The notes: a model not told the origin generated them from the letters alone. DNA of 31,432 nucleotides from RUG572 sp051884915 (GCA_051884915.1 JBJEWF010000005.1:1-31432), one strand, 5' to 3'; positions 20,729 through 29,161 are shown, counted from the stretch's first letter. Numbers and translations: made by a program.

Positions 20729-22870
20729 TCAGTAGATAAAGAGCATTTCCCGGTATTTGGGCAGCGGCCAGCGCGAGTCGTCCACCAGCATCTCAAGCGC
20801 GTCGACCGTCCGGCGCAAGTCGTCCATCGCGGCGATCTGCGCCGCCGGATCGGCCTTCGCGAGCGCCCGGTCCAGCTTCTCGCACTTGACGTGCAGGTCG
20901 TCAAGCCCGGCGCCGAGCTTCAGCGACAGCGCCTTCAGCCCCCGCACGCCGACCTTGAGGCCGTCTTTTTTCGCGAGGGAGATCGCCGTCGCCAGCTTGG
21001 AGAACTCGTCCGCCACGACCGGACGGATCATCGAGCGCACGATCTCCAGCGCGACGCCGCCCTCGATGCGGATGCGCCGCGCGTAGTCCTCGCGGGCGAT
21101 CTCAAGGCGGCTCTCGATTTCGCCGCGCGTCAGGACGCCGTAGGCGATGAAGACGTCCTGGTTGGCCTTCACGCCGAGCGGCGCGATGGCCGCGGGCGTG
21201 TCGGCCAGATTGGGCAGACCGCGCGCCGCGGCCTCCTTCGGCCAGTCGGCCGCATAGCCGTCGCCGCTGAAGAGGACGCGTTTGTGCTTGCGGATGAGCC
21301 GCTGGAGGAGTTTCTGGAGATTGGCGTTGAAATCGCCCGGCATCGCCTCGATCTTGTCGGAGATCGCGTCCATCGATTCGGCGACGATCGTGTTCAGCAC
21401 CATCTGGTTCATCGCGCAGTTGTGCGAGGAACCGGGCGCGCGGAACTCGAACTTGTTGCCCGTGAAGGCGAACGGCGACGTGCGGTTGCGGTCCGTCGTG
21501 TCCGCCGGCAGCGGCGGCAGGATGTCCACGCCGATTTTCAGCTTGGCGCGGCCCGACGCCTTTTCCGCCTTCCCCGTCTCGATCTCGCGCATGACGGCGG
21601 AGAGCTCGTCGCCGAGAAAGATGGAGATGATGGCCGGCGGCGCCTCGTTCGCGCCGAGACGATGGTCGTTGCCGGCGCCCGCCGTCGCGGCCCGCAGCAA
21701 ATCGGCGTGCAGGTCGATGGCGCGGATCACGCTGGCGAGCACGGTCAGGAAAATCGCGTTCTCCTTGGGATTCGTGCCCGGATTCAGCAGGTTGCGCCCG
21801 CCGTACGCGATCGACCAGTTGCAGTGCTTGCCGCTGCCGTTCACGCCCTCGAACGGCTTTTCGTGGAGGAGGCACACGAGCCCGTTGCGCTCGGCCGTCC
21901 GGCGGAGCGTCTCCATGACGAGCATGTTGTGGTCGACGGCCAGATTGAGGTCCTCGAACATCGGCGCCAGCTCGAACTGCGCCGGCGCCACCTCGTTGTG
22001 CCGCGTTTTGGCGGGGATGCCGAGCCGCCAGAGGCTGTCCTCGACTTCGCTCATGAACTTGAGAATCCGCGGCCGGATGGCGCCGTAGTAGTGGTCGTCC
22101 AACTGCTGGTGCTTCGCCGGCGCCGCGCCGTAGACGGTGCGCCCGGTCTGCAGCAGGTCCGGACGCTGCAAGTAGAAAGCGCGGTCGATCAGGAAGTATT
22201 CCTGCTCGGCGCCCAATGTCACGGACACGTGTTCGGCCGGCTGATTGAAATGCGCCAGCAGCCGCTGCGTGGCTTTCGTGAGCGCGCGGATGGAGCGGAG
22301 CAACGGGGTCTTGGAATCGAGCGCTTCGCCCGTGTAGGAGCAGAACACCGTGGGAATGCAGAGCGTGGCGCCGTTCGCGTGGCGCTTGATGAATGCCGGA
22401 CTCGTCGGATCCCAGCGCGTATAGCCGCGGGCCTCGAAAGTCGAACGCAGGCCGCCGGACGGGAAACTGGACGCGTCCGTCTCGCCGCCGAACAGATTCT
22501 TGCCGCTGAACTTCTGGACGGCCCGGGCCGGACCGGCCGGCTCCAGAAAGGCGTCGTGCTTCTCGGCCGTTCCGCCCGTGAGCGGCTGGAACCAGTGCGT
22601 GAAATGCGTCGCCCCCTTGGCGAGCGCCCACTGCTTCATCGCCTGCGCCACGTCGTCGGCAATCGACGGGTCCAGCGGCTCGCCCTCGTTGATCGTGGCC
22701 AGCAGCTTGCCGGCGACGGCCTTGGACAGATAGGCCCTGATCTCCTTTTCGTTGAACACGTCCGCACCGTATGTCTCCATCGAGGTGTCGGGCGACGGAA
22801 CCGTCTGCGGGACGGCGGGCGGACGATCGGCGATCGCGTTGATCGCATGACTGCGGTTGCTCTTGCTCAT
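20729..22870 (-). CDS. glnN: Glutamine synthetase type III
   Basis: Makes glutamine from glutamate, ammonia and ATP; the large GSIII form forms double hexameric rings. The product is 713 residues, the family length. The N-terminal GSIII region includes F-S-G-K-N-L-F-G-G-E-T-D-A-S-S-F-P-S-G-G-L-R (121-142). The catalytic blocks are L-G-A-E-Q-E-Y-F-L (219-227), N-E-V-A-P-A-Q-F-E (292-300) and N-G-S-G-K-H-C-N-W-S (344-353). I choose the ATG at 22870 because an upstream in-frame ATG (22882) lies within the TATAAT box and would not be transcribed. No other nitrogen gene is in the window. It leads a run into uvrD and envelope genes, with 9 bases to uvrD. Confidence 0.95.
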   Translation of the reverse strand: MSKSNRSHAINAIADRPPAVPQTVPSPDTSMETYGADVFNEKEIRAYLSKAVAGKLLATINEGEPLDPSIADDVAQAMKQWALAKGATHFTHWFQPLTGGTAEKHDAFLEPAGPARAVQKFSGKNLFGGETDASSFPSGGLRSTFEARGYTRWDPTSPAFIKRHANGATLCIPTVFCSYTGEALDSKTPLLRSIRALTKATQRLLAHFNQPAEHVSVTLGAEQEYFLIDRAFYLQRPDLLQTGRTVYGAAPAKHQQLDDHYYGAIRPRILKFMSEVEDSLWRLGIPAKTRHNEVAPAQFELAPMFEDLNLAVDHNMLVMETLRRTAERNGLVCLLHEKPFEGVNGSGKHCNWSIAYGGRNLLNPGTNPKENAIFLTVLASVIRAIDLHADLLRAATAGAGNDHRLGANEAPPAIISIFLGDELSAVMREIETGKAEKASGRAKLKIGVDILPPLPADTTDRNRTSPFAFTGNKFEFRAPGSSHNCAMNQMVLNTIVAESMDAISDKIEAMPGDFNANLQKLLQRLIRKHKRVLFSGDGYAADWPKEAAARGLPNLADTPAAIAPLGVKANQDVFIAYGVLTRGEIESRLEIAREDYARRIRIEGGVALEIVRSMIRPVVADEFSKLATAISLAKKDGLKVGVRGLKALSLKLGAGLDDLHVKCEKLDRALAKADPAAQIAAMDDLRRTVDALEMLVDDSRWPLPKYREMLFIY

Positions 22871-22880
22871 GGGAAGCGGC

Positions 22881-22886
22881 ATTATA
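22881..22886 (-). promoter_or_regulatory. -10 box (TATAAT) upstream of glnN
   Basis: A perfect TATAAT lies 10 bases before the chosen glnN ATG, so the transcript would carry only about 4 untranslated bases. The hexamer at 17-base spacing (TCGATT) is a poor -35. The rest of the 129-base gap to the upstream gene's stop shows no gene; an 8-bp imperfect stem GGAGG...CCTCC is present without a T-run. Confidence 0.45.
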
Positions 22887-22999
22887 TCAAAAGACCGCAG
22901 AGAAATCGACTGCTTTCAGGAGATGGCGGACGCCGACGGCGCGACGGGATGGACCGGGGCGCTGGGGGAGGCTGGCATTCCGGCCCCTCCGCCGTCCGT

Positions 23000-24310
23000 T
23001 CAGCCCCGCGCGTCGACACGGCGGTCGAACGTCGCGAGAACGCGCATCGACTCGTCGGCCGCGTCGAGCAGATAGACGCGATAGGCCTCGCCGCCCGGAA
23101 AGACCTTGACCACCACGTGGGCGGCGCCGATCCGCTCCAGCCGGTATCCGCCATGCTCGTTCCGGTGCTGCGCATGGAAGGCGCAAACGAGGTTCGGCAG
23201 CAGAAGCGGCTTCTCGCCGGCGGCCGTCGGCACGGCGGAAAGACGCCCGAGAACCTGCGGGTGCGCCTGGCGTGGACACCACATGCACGCCGTATACGCC
23301 TGGGCGCGGACCGCTTGCGCGAAACCTTCCGTCATCGCATTCGCGCAGCCGTGATGGTTCATCTTGCACACGGTCACGGGGCCGACGCGTTCGCCCAGCA
23401 GCGCCTCGTAGGCGACCCGGGTCCCGTCTTTCAGCACGAACACGTCTTGCTGCACGTCGCCGCAGGTCAGGTACCGGAACTTGCCGTACTGGACGAGAAA
23501 CGCCATCGACAGCATGTTCTGCTGGATCTTCCGCTTCGGGTTGGCCGCCGCGTGCTCCGCCGCGTAATCGCGCGCGCCGTCCCCGCCGTCCCACAGCACG
23601 CCGTTGGCGCAGACGTTCCGGATCGAGAAGACGTCGCGGTATCTGGCAGGATCGCGCTGGAGGGCGATTTGATTGAGGGCGCCGACCCTGAACGGTTCGG
23701 CGATCACGCCTTTCGCCTTCTGGGCGTCAAGCCAGGGCGCGTACAGATCCATTGCCGAATCCTGGGTTCCGTAGGTCCCGCGCGCGGGGTACTGGTGGTC
23801 GAAGCAACGCTTCACGCCAAATTCCTCCGCCACGCACAGGAAGCCGTTGATCTTCCGCCCGTCCGCCGTCGTCCGGTACCGGAAAGCCGCCTGCGGCTTT
23901 TCCTTGCGCCCGAAACAGGCGTGCCCGACATGGTCGGCATGCCAGTGCGAGAAGAGCGCGTAGTCGATCGTCTTCTCGGCGTAGACCCGTTTCAGGTAGC
24001 GCGCCACCCAGTCGCCCCCCAGGCGGTCGGGCGAAGGCAGAAGCGGGACGTCCTTCAGGCTTTCCGGGCGGTAAAACTCGCCCGTGTCGTTGAGAATCGA
24101 CGTGCCATCGGGGAGCCGGTAGAACATGTTCTCGCCGCAGCCCGTGTAGATGAAATGCAGATCCATCTCGCCGGGCTTCCATCCGGGATAGACGGCCTCC
24201 GCCGGTTCCTGCGCCCGGCCATCCCACCCCAAGGCACCCGCGATGCCCGTCGCCAGGCACGTCTTCAGAAACGAACGGCGCGACGCCGCGGAAACGGTCT
24301 TCGTTTTCAT
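23000..24310 (-). CDS. Tat-exported metallo-beta-lactamase-fold hydrolase
   Basis: Encodes 436 residues. The N-terminus is a twin-arginine signal, S10-R-R-S-F-L-K16 followed by a hydrophobic stretch, with likely cleavage near A33. The dinuclear-metal motif H122-W-H-A-D-H127 is intact, followed by further likely ligands in L-T-C-G-D-V-Q-Q-D and C-K-M-N-H-H-G-C-A. The order resembles ComEC-type extracellular metallo-beta-lactamase domains without the membrane channel. The substrate is unknown; a phosphodiesterase or lactonase-like role is possible. Export already folded by Tat fits a metal-loaded enzyme. It stands alone: its own promoter, and a gap of 129 bases to glnN. Confidence 0.88.
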   Translation of the reverse strand: MKTKTVSAASRRSFLKTCLATGIAGALGWDGRAQEPAEAVYPGWKPGEMDLHFIYTGCGENMFYRLPDGTSILNDTGEFYRPESLKDVPLLPSPDRLGGDWVARYLKRVYAEKTIDYALFSHWHADHVGHACFGRKEKPQAAFRYRTTADGRKINGFLCVAEEFGVKRCFDHQYPARGTYGTQDSAMDLYAPWLDAQKAKGVIAEPFRVGALNQIALQRDPARYRDVFSIRNVCANGVLWDGGDGARDYAAEHAAANPKRKIQQNMLSMAFLVQYGKFRYLTCGDVQQDVFVLKDGTRVAYEALLGERVGPVTVCKMNHHGCANAMTEGFAQAVRAQAYTACMWCPRQAHPQVLGRLSAVPTAAGEKPLLLPNLVCAFHAQHRNEHGGYRLERIGAAHVVVKVFPGGEAYRVYLLDAADESMRVLATFDRRVDARG

Positions 24311-24316
24311 GCCGCC

Positions 24317-24346
24317 AGTATAGCATAAAACAACCGGCCCGTTCAC
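24317..24346 (-). promoter_or_regulatory. Promoter of the metallo-beta-lactamase-fold gene, leaderless type
   Basis: TATACT (24317-24322) lies exactly 6 bases before the ATG at 24310, placing the A of ATG at the expected +1. A weak GTGAAC (24341-24346) is 18 bases further up. No Shine-Dalgarno could fit on such an mRNA. Confidence 0.55.
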
Positions 24347-24377
24347 GTCCGCCGTTCGGCCTCCTGGAACTTGACAG

Positions 24378-24432
24378 GGACGTCTCCGATCTCGCCGCGA
24401 CGAGCTGTCTCCGCGAATTGACGGAGACGTCC
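24378..24432. repeat. Nested inverted-repeat cluster GGACGTCTCCG
   Basis: The perfect 11-bp inverted repeat GGACGTCTCCG (24378-24388) and CGGAGACGTCC (24422-24432) encloses a further GTCTCCG (24407-24413). That inner copy pairs with the same right arm in a 7-bp stem with an 8-base loop. Two alternative hairpins therefore share one arm. It lies in the 230-base gap between two secreted-protein genes, about 60-110 bases upstream of the Tat-exported gene's start and beyond the stop of the 1094-residue gene. It could be a protein-binding site or transcript switch. Confidence 0.6.
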
Positions 24433-24513
24433 GCGCGGAACGGCTCCAAACCGGTTGCGATTCCCGACTTCACGCGCGGCAGCTGGAAGACCGTTCAGCC
24501 GTGGGGCGGCCGT

Positions 24514-24528
24514 GGGGGACAGACCCCC
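24514..24528. repeat. GGGGG-ACAGA-CCCCC hairpin, REP-like
   Basis: A perfect 5-bp GC stem with loop ACAGA lies 12 bases beyond the stop of the 1094-residue gene. Short hairpins containing GGGGACAGACCCC recur as dispersed repeats near RAYT-type transposases in many bacteria (recollection of the family, not checked). No T-run follows, so it is not a classic terminator. Confidence 0.5.
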
Positions 24529-24540
24529 TGCATCTTCCTG

Positions 24541-27500
24541 TCATTTGCCGTCTTCCGTGCGCTCCGTGACCGCGCCGATGCGCTCCAGCTTCAGATCGCC
24601 CCAGCCCGCCCAGTCGCCGGCCGTGTTGTTCGCCGGGCCGCAGTCCGCAACCAGGCGCAACGTCACCGGCCGGCCTCTCCACGCCGACAGGTCGGCCGCG
24701 ATGGGCGTCCATTCGTGCCGCGTCACGGAAACTTCCGCCAAGGTCCGGACCCTGCCGTCCTCCTCCAGCTCCACGCGGTAGACGATGCCGTCGCCCGGAT
24801 CGCTGCCATCCCCCTTCCCGACCATGGCGGAGAAGCGGACCGGCAGGTCCGGCACGTCCAGGGCATAGCGGACGAACACGCAGCCCGGACCGCCCTTGTA
24901 GGGCGGATGCATCGTCAGACCGCGCTTCGCGACGCCCCCGCAGCACAGCGTTCCCGCCGCCGCGTGCGCGCCGGTCTGCCGGTCGACGGGCTGAATGTCC
25001 CTGCCCCGGATCTGCATCCCCTCGCCATGCAGATCCGGCAGCGGGAACCCGGACGGCGGAGCCGGCGGCTTGAACATCCCCGCCGGCGGCACGCTCCGTG
25101 CGGCGAAGTCCCCGGGCGTCGGCGACGGCCACACGCCCGCAACCGTCTCCCGCAGACGGATGACGGCCCCCGTGCAGGTTCCGCCCGGCAGTTTCGTCTC
25201 GACGCCGCGGCCGTCCATGTAGACGTACTCGGGGCCAACCGCATAGTCGATGCGATGTCCGTCGGCGAGGCCGCTGTAGACGAACACGCTCCCGTCCCCG
25301 GTCCAGCCGCAGTACCCGTTCGGCGGCAACCAGAGACCGTCCTGCACCTGCATCGGCTGGTCCTTCGACCCGTTCGCCGCGACGTAGGTCCCGTCGGCAT
25401 ACCGCACCGTCACCTGCGAGCGGCGGAAGACCCCGCGCGCGACGGCGGACGACGTGTCGTGGGCCGTCCCGTCCGCGTCGATGTAGCGGATCTCCGCCGC
25501 CTCGGCCTGGGTATACCGCGCCGCCAGCGCCTGGACCATGAAATAGCTGCGGTCCTCCATCTTCTGTCCGCGGACCAGATAGCCGGGATGCCCGAACGCG
25601 ACGGTCGCCGCGAGGAAGCGGTCGATCTTCTCGTCCGCGTCCGCCGGCGCGCTTTTCCCCGGGTAGAACATCTCGACGTCGCCCATGCCGAAGTTGCAGC
25701 ACTTCGGGTGGAGCCGGAGCAGGTCGAAGTCCACGAGCCACGGATTCACCGAGATGCCGTAGCTCTGGTCCTGCGCGTAGTTGCCGTCCGCGAGGCCGCA
25801 GTACAGGTAGTGGCATCCGCCTTCGGAGTAGACGGGACCCTGCCAGCACCCCTTCTGGATGAGCAGAATCTCGCCAAAGGCGTAGAACGTGGCGGCGAAC
25901 GTCCCCGCGCCCGGCACCCGCGCGTCGTAGTCCGTGCGGCTCCAGGGGGTCACCGCCGTGTGCACGTCGCAGTACGCCGTGTTGACGCCGAAGTTGGACT
26001 GGTTGACCGGCGTGAACGCGGCGCAGGCCTCGACGGCGTAGGCCGGCTTCGGCGCGTAGCACCGGTTCCACGCGGTCTGGAGCTGGAGATCCGGCGTCCG
26101 CGACACGCGGTCCGCGTGCCAGTTGGCGTTCACCGGCGCGAAATCGGTGAAGTTGTTGTACGGACCGTACACGAACCCGAGCTCGTCGATCATCGTCCGG
26201 GCGTAGTCGTACTGGCCCTTGACGCCGCCCTTCTTCGGCGCGGGCTCCGTCCGGAACGTGAAGCTCTCGTTGCCGTCGCGCCAGCCGACCTCGTGGTCCG
26301 TCACGATGACGTGCTTCAGCCCGCGCGCCCGCACGGCGCGCCAGTAGGCCTTGTCCTTCTCGCGCTCACCCGCCCCGTGCGAGCGCCACACGCCCGAGCC
26401 GGTGACGTGCTTCCACGGCGAGACCGGATTGGGGATGTTCGGCAGAACCTGGTCGAAGCGGTCCGAGAAGCTGTAGACGAACCGCTCGCGGCAGACGTTC
26501 CGCCCGCCGTCCGTCCTCGCCCAGTAGCGCACGCCGCCGTTGGAGGCGAGGGCGCCGTCGAAGCGAAGATGCTCCGCAAACGGTTCGCTCGCGTTCGACT
26601 GCGTCCAGTCCACCGTCGCCAGATGGAAGAGCGGACGCTCCGCCCCGCCCTCCGTCACCAGGACCGCCGGACGCCGCGCCGCCCCCCAGTTGCCGTACGA
26701 GTAGTACGGCAGCGTCACGAGCCGCGGCTTCCTGGGGGCGACCCACGCCCCGAAGCGCACCTCCGCCACCTCCTTCGCGTCCGTCGCCACGTCCGCGACG
26801 AGCGAACAGCCCTCCTGGTGGAACCGCGTCGTCACGACGGCGTCGCCGACCCTGCCGCGCAGGGTCACGTCGAGCGGCGAGACGCGATTCGTCGTCACCG
26901 TCGTCTGCGTCTCCGCACGCCGGACCGCACCCGCCGCCGACGCGGGCCCCGCGAACCAGACGCCGCCCCCGTTCGAGAAGGTCTGCCAGGCGCCCGCCCC
27001 CCAGCGCACCGCGCCGTCATCCCAATTCGAGGCCCGCGTGGGCAGACGGAACGCCAGCTCCCCGCGGAACGCGCCCGGCGGCACCACGCCGAGCGGCGCG
27101 TTGGGGAACGGCAGCAGACCATGCCCCGTGTTCACCCCCGGCGAGACCTCGGGAAACACGCGGTTCGGACGCTGCGCGCGCGGACGGAACGCCAGCGGAC
27201 GGAACTCCTCGCGGAACACGCAGAAGCTGTTGAAGTCCAGCGAACGATCCGTCGTGTTCGTCCCCCCCGTCACGCGAAACCCCAGGAACGTCGCACCGGT
27301 CTTCACGCGGTCAATCAGCTCCTGCGGGAGACGCCGCTGCGCGAGATGCCATTCCAGATGGTTCACGTAGATCAGCCTCACCGAAAACGGTTTGCCCGCG
27401 CCGTCGAGGAACTCCGCGAAAACGGTGGTCGAGGGCGTGTCGGTGCGCACGTAGTAGACGTTGTTGCCGTAGACCCAGCAGGAGACCGTGTCGACCGGCC

Positions 27501-27825
27501 CCCTCACCGGGACAGGCTTCGGCGGCTTCACGAAGATGGACGGCGACGTCCCCGTCGCCCGGTACGTGAGCCGGCACACGCCGTCGCCAAAGAGCAGCCG
27601 GTCGGTCGTGCGCGCGAACGTCGCCTCGGCGTTCGTCGTCTCCACCGTCCAGCCGGACGCATCGGTGAGCGCCAGCAGCGGCTCGTGCGCATCCCTGGTT
27701 CGATTCGCCCACACCATCTCGTAGGGACGCTTCGCATCATCGCCCTGCGGCAGTTCCCGGGCGGCGAGCGGAAGGCCCGCCGCCAACCCCAGCATGATCA
27801 TGACCAGTCCAGACTGAGATTTCAT
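24541..27825 (-). CDS. Large secreted glycosidase-like protein with NPCBM-like C-terminus
   Basis: Encodes 1094 residues with a signal peptide (K2 then a hydrophobic core to about A22). The N-terminal half looks like beta-sandwich sequence. The centre (about 500-760) reads like a barrel domain: G-L-K-H-V-I-V-T-D-H, G-P-Y-N-N-F-T-D-F, Y-C-D-V-H-T (D620) and P-V-Y-S-E-G-G (E668). D620 and E668 are candidate catalytic acids by analogy with retaining glycosidases such as GH101; this is inference. The end (about 940-1085) resembles the NPCBM sugar-binding module: V-F-V-R-Y-A-L-D-V, V-G-K-G-D-G-S-D-P-G-D-G-I-V-Y-R-V, W-G-D-L-K-L. I cannot assign a glycoside hydrolase family. Cysteines are many, suiting an exported protein. 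It has a strong promoter and starts at +1. Confidence 0.82.
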   Translation of the reverse strand: MKSQSGLVMIMLGLAAGLPLAARELPQGDDAKRPYEMVWANRTRDAHEPLLALTDASGWTVETTNAEATFARTTDRLLFGDGVCRLTYRATGTSPSIFVKPPKPVPVRGPVDTVSCWVYGNNVYYVRTDTPSTTVFAEFLDGAGKPFSVRLIYVNHLEWHLAQRRLPQELIDRVKTGATFLGFRVTGGTNTTDRSLDFNSFCVFREEFRPLAFRPRAQRPNRVFPEVSPGVNTGHGLLPFPNAPLGVVPPGAFRGELAFRLPTRASNWDDGAVRWGAGAWQTFSNGGGVWFAGPASAAGAVRRAETQTTVTTNRVSPLDVTLRGRVGDAVVTTRFHQEGCSLVADVATDAKEVAEVRFGAWVAPRKPRLVTLPYYSYGNWGAARRPAVLVTEGGAERPLFHLATVDWTQSNASEPFAEHLRFDGALASNGGVRYWARTDGGRNVCRERFVYSFSDRFDQVLPNIPNPVSPWKHVTGSGVWRSHGAGEREKDKAYWRAVRARGLKHVIVTDHEVGWRDGNESFTFRTEPAPKKGGVKGQYDYARTMIDELGFVYGPYNNFTDFAPVNANWHADRVSRTPDLQLQTAWNRCYAPKPAYAVEACAAFTPVNQSNFGVNTAYCDVHTAVTPWSRTDYDARVPGAGTFAATFYAFGEILLIQKGCWQGPVYSEGGCHYLYCGLADGNYAQDQSYGISVNPWLVDFDLLRLHPKCCNFGMGDVEMFYPGKSAPADADEKIDRFLAATVAFGHPGYLVRGQKMEDRSYFMVQALAARYTQAEAAEIRYIDADGTAHDTSSAVARGVFRRSQVTVRYADGTYVAANGSKDQPMQVQDGLWLPPNGYCGWTGDGSVFVYSGLADGHRIDYAVGPEYVYMDGRGVETKLPGGTCTGAVIRLRETVAGVWPSPTPGDFAARSVPPAGMFKPPAPPSGFPLPDLHGEGMQIRGRDIQPVDRQTGAHAAAGTLCCGGVAKRGLTMHPPYKGGPGCVFVRYALDVPDLPVRFSAMVGKGDGSDPGDGIVYRVELEEDGRVRTLAEVSVTRHEWTPIAADLSAWRGRPVTLRLVADCGPANNTAGDWAGWGDLKLERIGAVTERTEDGK

Positions 27826-27831
27826 GACCGC

Positions 27832-27860
27832 ATTATATCACGCCAGACACGTGCCGGCAA
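27832..27860 (-). promoter_or_regulatory. Strong sigma70-type promoter of the 1094-residue gene, leaderless type
   Basis: TTGCCG (27855-27860), a 17-base spacer and a perfect TATAAT (27832-27837) are followed by exactly 6 bases and the ATG at 27825. The A of ATG is at the predicted +1. A CACGTG palindrome lies within the spacer. Confidence 0.75.
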
Positions 27861-27963
27861 CCGCCATGCGGCCCTGAGGGTCATGGGTTCGTCGGTTGCG
27901 CGGAGGCCGGCGCGCGCTGGGAGGCCCCTCATCCTGCGGCGCGCGGCACGGCGGCTTGCCGCG

Positions 27964-29097
27964 TCAGTGCGCGCCACCCGCCTTTTCCGCCTCGGCAAAC
28001 GGCGTCGAGCGGGCGATCGTGAGGCAACGGAATTCATTCCAGCCCTTCTTCCGGAACTTCGCGCGCTCGTCGTCGCTCCGCAGCGGACGCACCGCGCAGT
28101 AGAACTGCCAGAGCGCACCCTTGAAATAGATGTATTCGCCCTTATGCGCGTGAATGGAGTCGATTTCCCCCGGCTTGCCCACGGGAATGACGGGCTTCAC
28201 GTACGTCCGCCAGTCCAGTCCATCCGGTGAAATGGCGACGCCATTCTGTGCGTGACATCCATCAAAGCCGCACAGCCAGCGCATCCAGCGCAGGTTCCGG
28301 GCGTCCCACAGAACGCTCTGGCCGCAGGTGAAGTTCTTGTTCCAGCCCACGTCGCCCACCTTGCAGACGGGGTTCTGCCCGTAGCGCCTCCACTTCATGA
28401 GCGAATCGCCCTCGGCGAAGCAGACGCCGACCTGCTCATGCCAAGGCCAGTGGGGCCGATCCTTGCCGTTGTAGTAAAGCCAGTAGGTGCCGTCGCGCGG
28501 AACGCACCACACGCTGTAGAGGCCGGCCCCGTCCCACGCCGTCCCGTCGGGACTCTTCTCCAGAATCGGCTTGTCCGCGCACGTCCACTTGAGAAAGGAT
28601 TCGTCCGTCGTCCAGGCGATGCCGTTCGCCGCCGCGCCGCCTTCGTAGCCCTTTCCCGGATAGGCGTGGTAGAAGAGCCAGTATCTGCCGTCTTTCTTCG
28701 TCAGCGTCGGCGCCTCCCACAAATTGACATTGCGCAGAAAGCCGGAGATGGCGCGTCCCGTCTTGTCCCAGAGGTTGGTCGAGTCGTCGCGCGCAAAGAC
28801 AACGCCCAGCTTCTGCCAGTGGAGCAGGTCGTCGGAGACGGCGAGCGCGGTCTGGTAGCTGACGCCGTCATAGCCAATGTACATCAGGTAGACGCGGTCC
28901 TTGTGCACGAAGACGCGCGGATGATCGACTGCGAGCTGGTCGAATTCACCTTCCACGCCGGTCGGCGCGAGAATCGGCCGGCCGAGCTTGTACGGCGTGA
29001 GATAGTCCCTTACGACGGCCTCGTCCGCGATCGGTTCGCCGGACCACAGCGACAGGGCCGCGTTCAGCGCCGTACCCAGCAAGATCAAGTTCCTCAT
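27964..29097 (-). CDS. Secreted five-bladed beta-propeller glycosidase (GH43/GH32-like)
   Basis: Encodes 377 residues from the ATG at 29097, which has GAGGA 9 bases upstream. Earlier in-frame ATGs (29112, 29121, 29145) would add up to 16 charged residues. A signal peptide ends near W18-S-G. The mature part has the repeated blade pattern of the GH43/GH32/GH130 fold: A-V-D-H-P-R-V-F-V with D58 as candidate base, V-Y-L-M-Y-I-G-Y-D-G, L-W-E-A-P-T-L with a candidate acid Glu, Y-W-L-F-Y-H-A-Y, Y-W-L-Y-Y-N-G-K, W-Q-F-Y-C-A-V-R. It probably trims beta-linked or fructosyl side chains outside the cell; the substrate is not readable. It lies between two other glycan-directed genes. Confidence 0.87.
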   Translation of the reverse strand: MRNLILLGTALNAALSLWSGEPIADEAVVRDYLTPYKLGRPILAPTGVEGEFDQLAVDHPRVFVHKDRVYLMYIGYDGVSYQTALAVSDDLLHWQKLGVVFARDDSTNLWDKTGRAISGFLRNVNLWEAPTLTKKDGRYWLFYHAYPGKGYEGGAAANGIAWTTDESFLKWTCADKPILEKSPDGTAWDGAGLYSVWCVPRDGTYWLYYNGKDRPHWPWHEQVGVCFAEGDSLMKWRRYGQNPVCKVGDVGWNKNFTCGQSVLWDARNLRWMRWLCGFDGCHAQNGVAISPDGLDWRTYVKPVIPVGKPGEIDSIHAHKGEYIYFKGALWQFYCAVRPLRSDDERAKFRKKGWNEFRCLTIARSTPFAEAEKAGGAH

Positions 29098-29161
29098 GTT
29101 CTTCTTCCTCATGTTCTTCATCTCGGATTTTAGCGAACGATTCATCGCGTCAACAGAGGAC

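Noticed and set aside
22887..22999. Small gene in the gap after the metallo-beta-lactamase-fold gene
   Set aside because: No frame with a ribosome site and gene-like codon use is seen; only an imperfect stem.
15434..24328. A plus-strand open frame of 2964 codons
   Set aside because: It is antisense to five complete recognisable genes and much of two more. Its translation is Arg/His/Leu/Ala-rich low-complexity sequence expected from the complement of GC-rich codons, and it has no domain.
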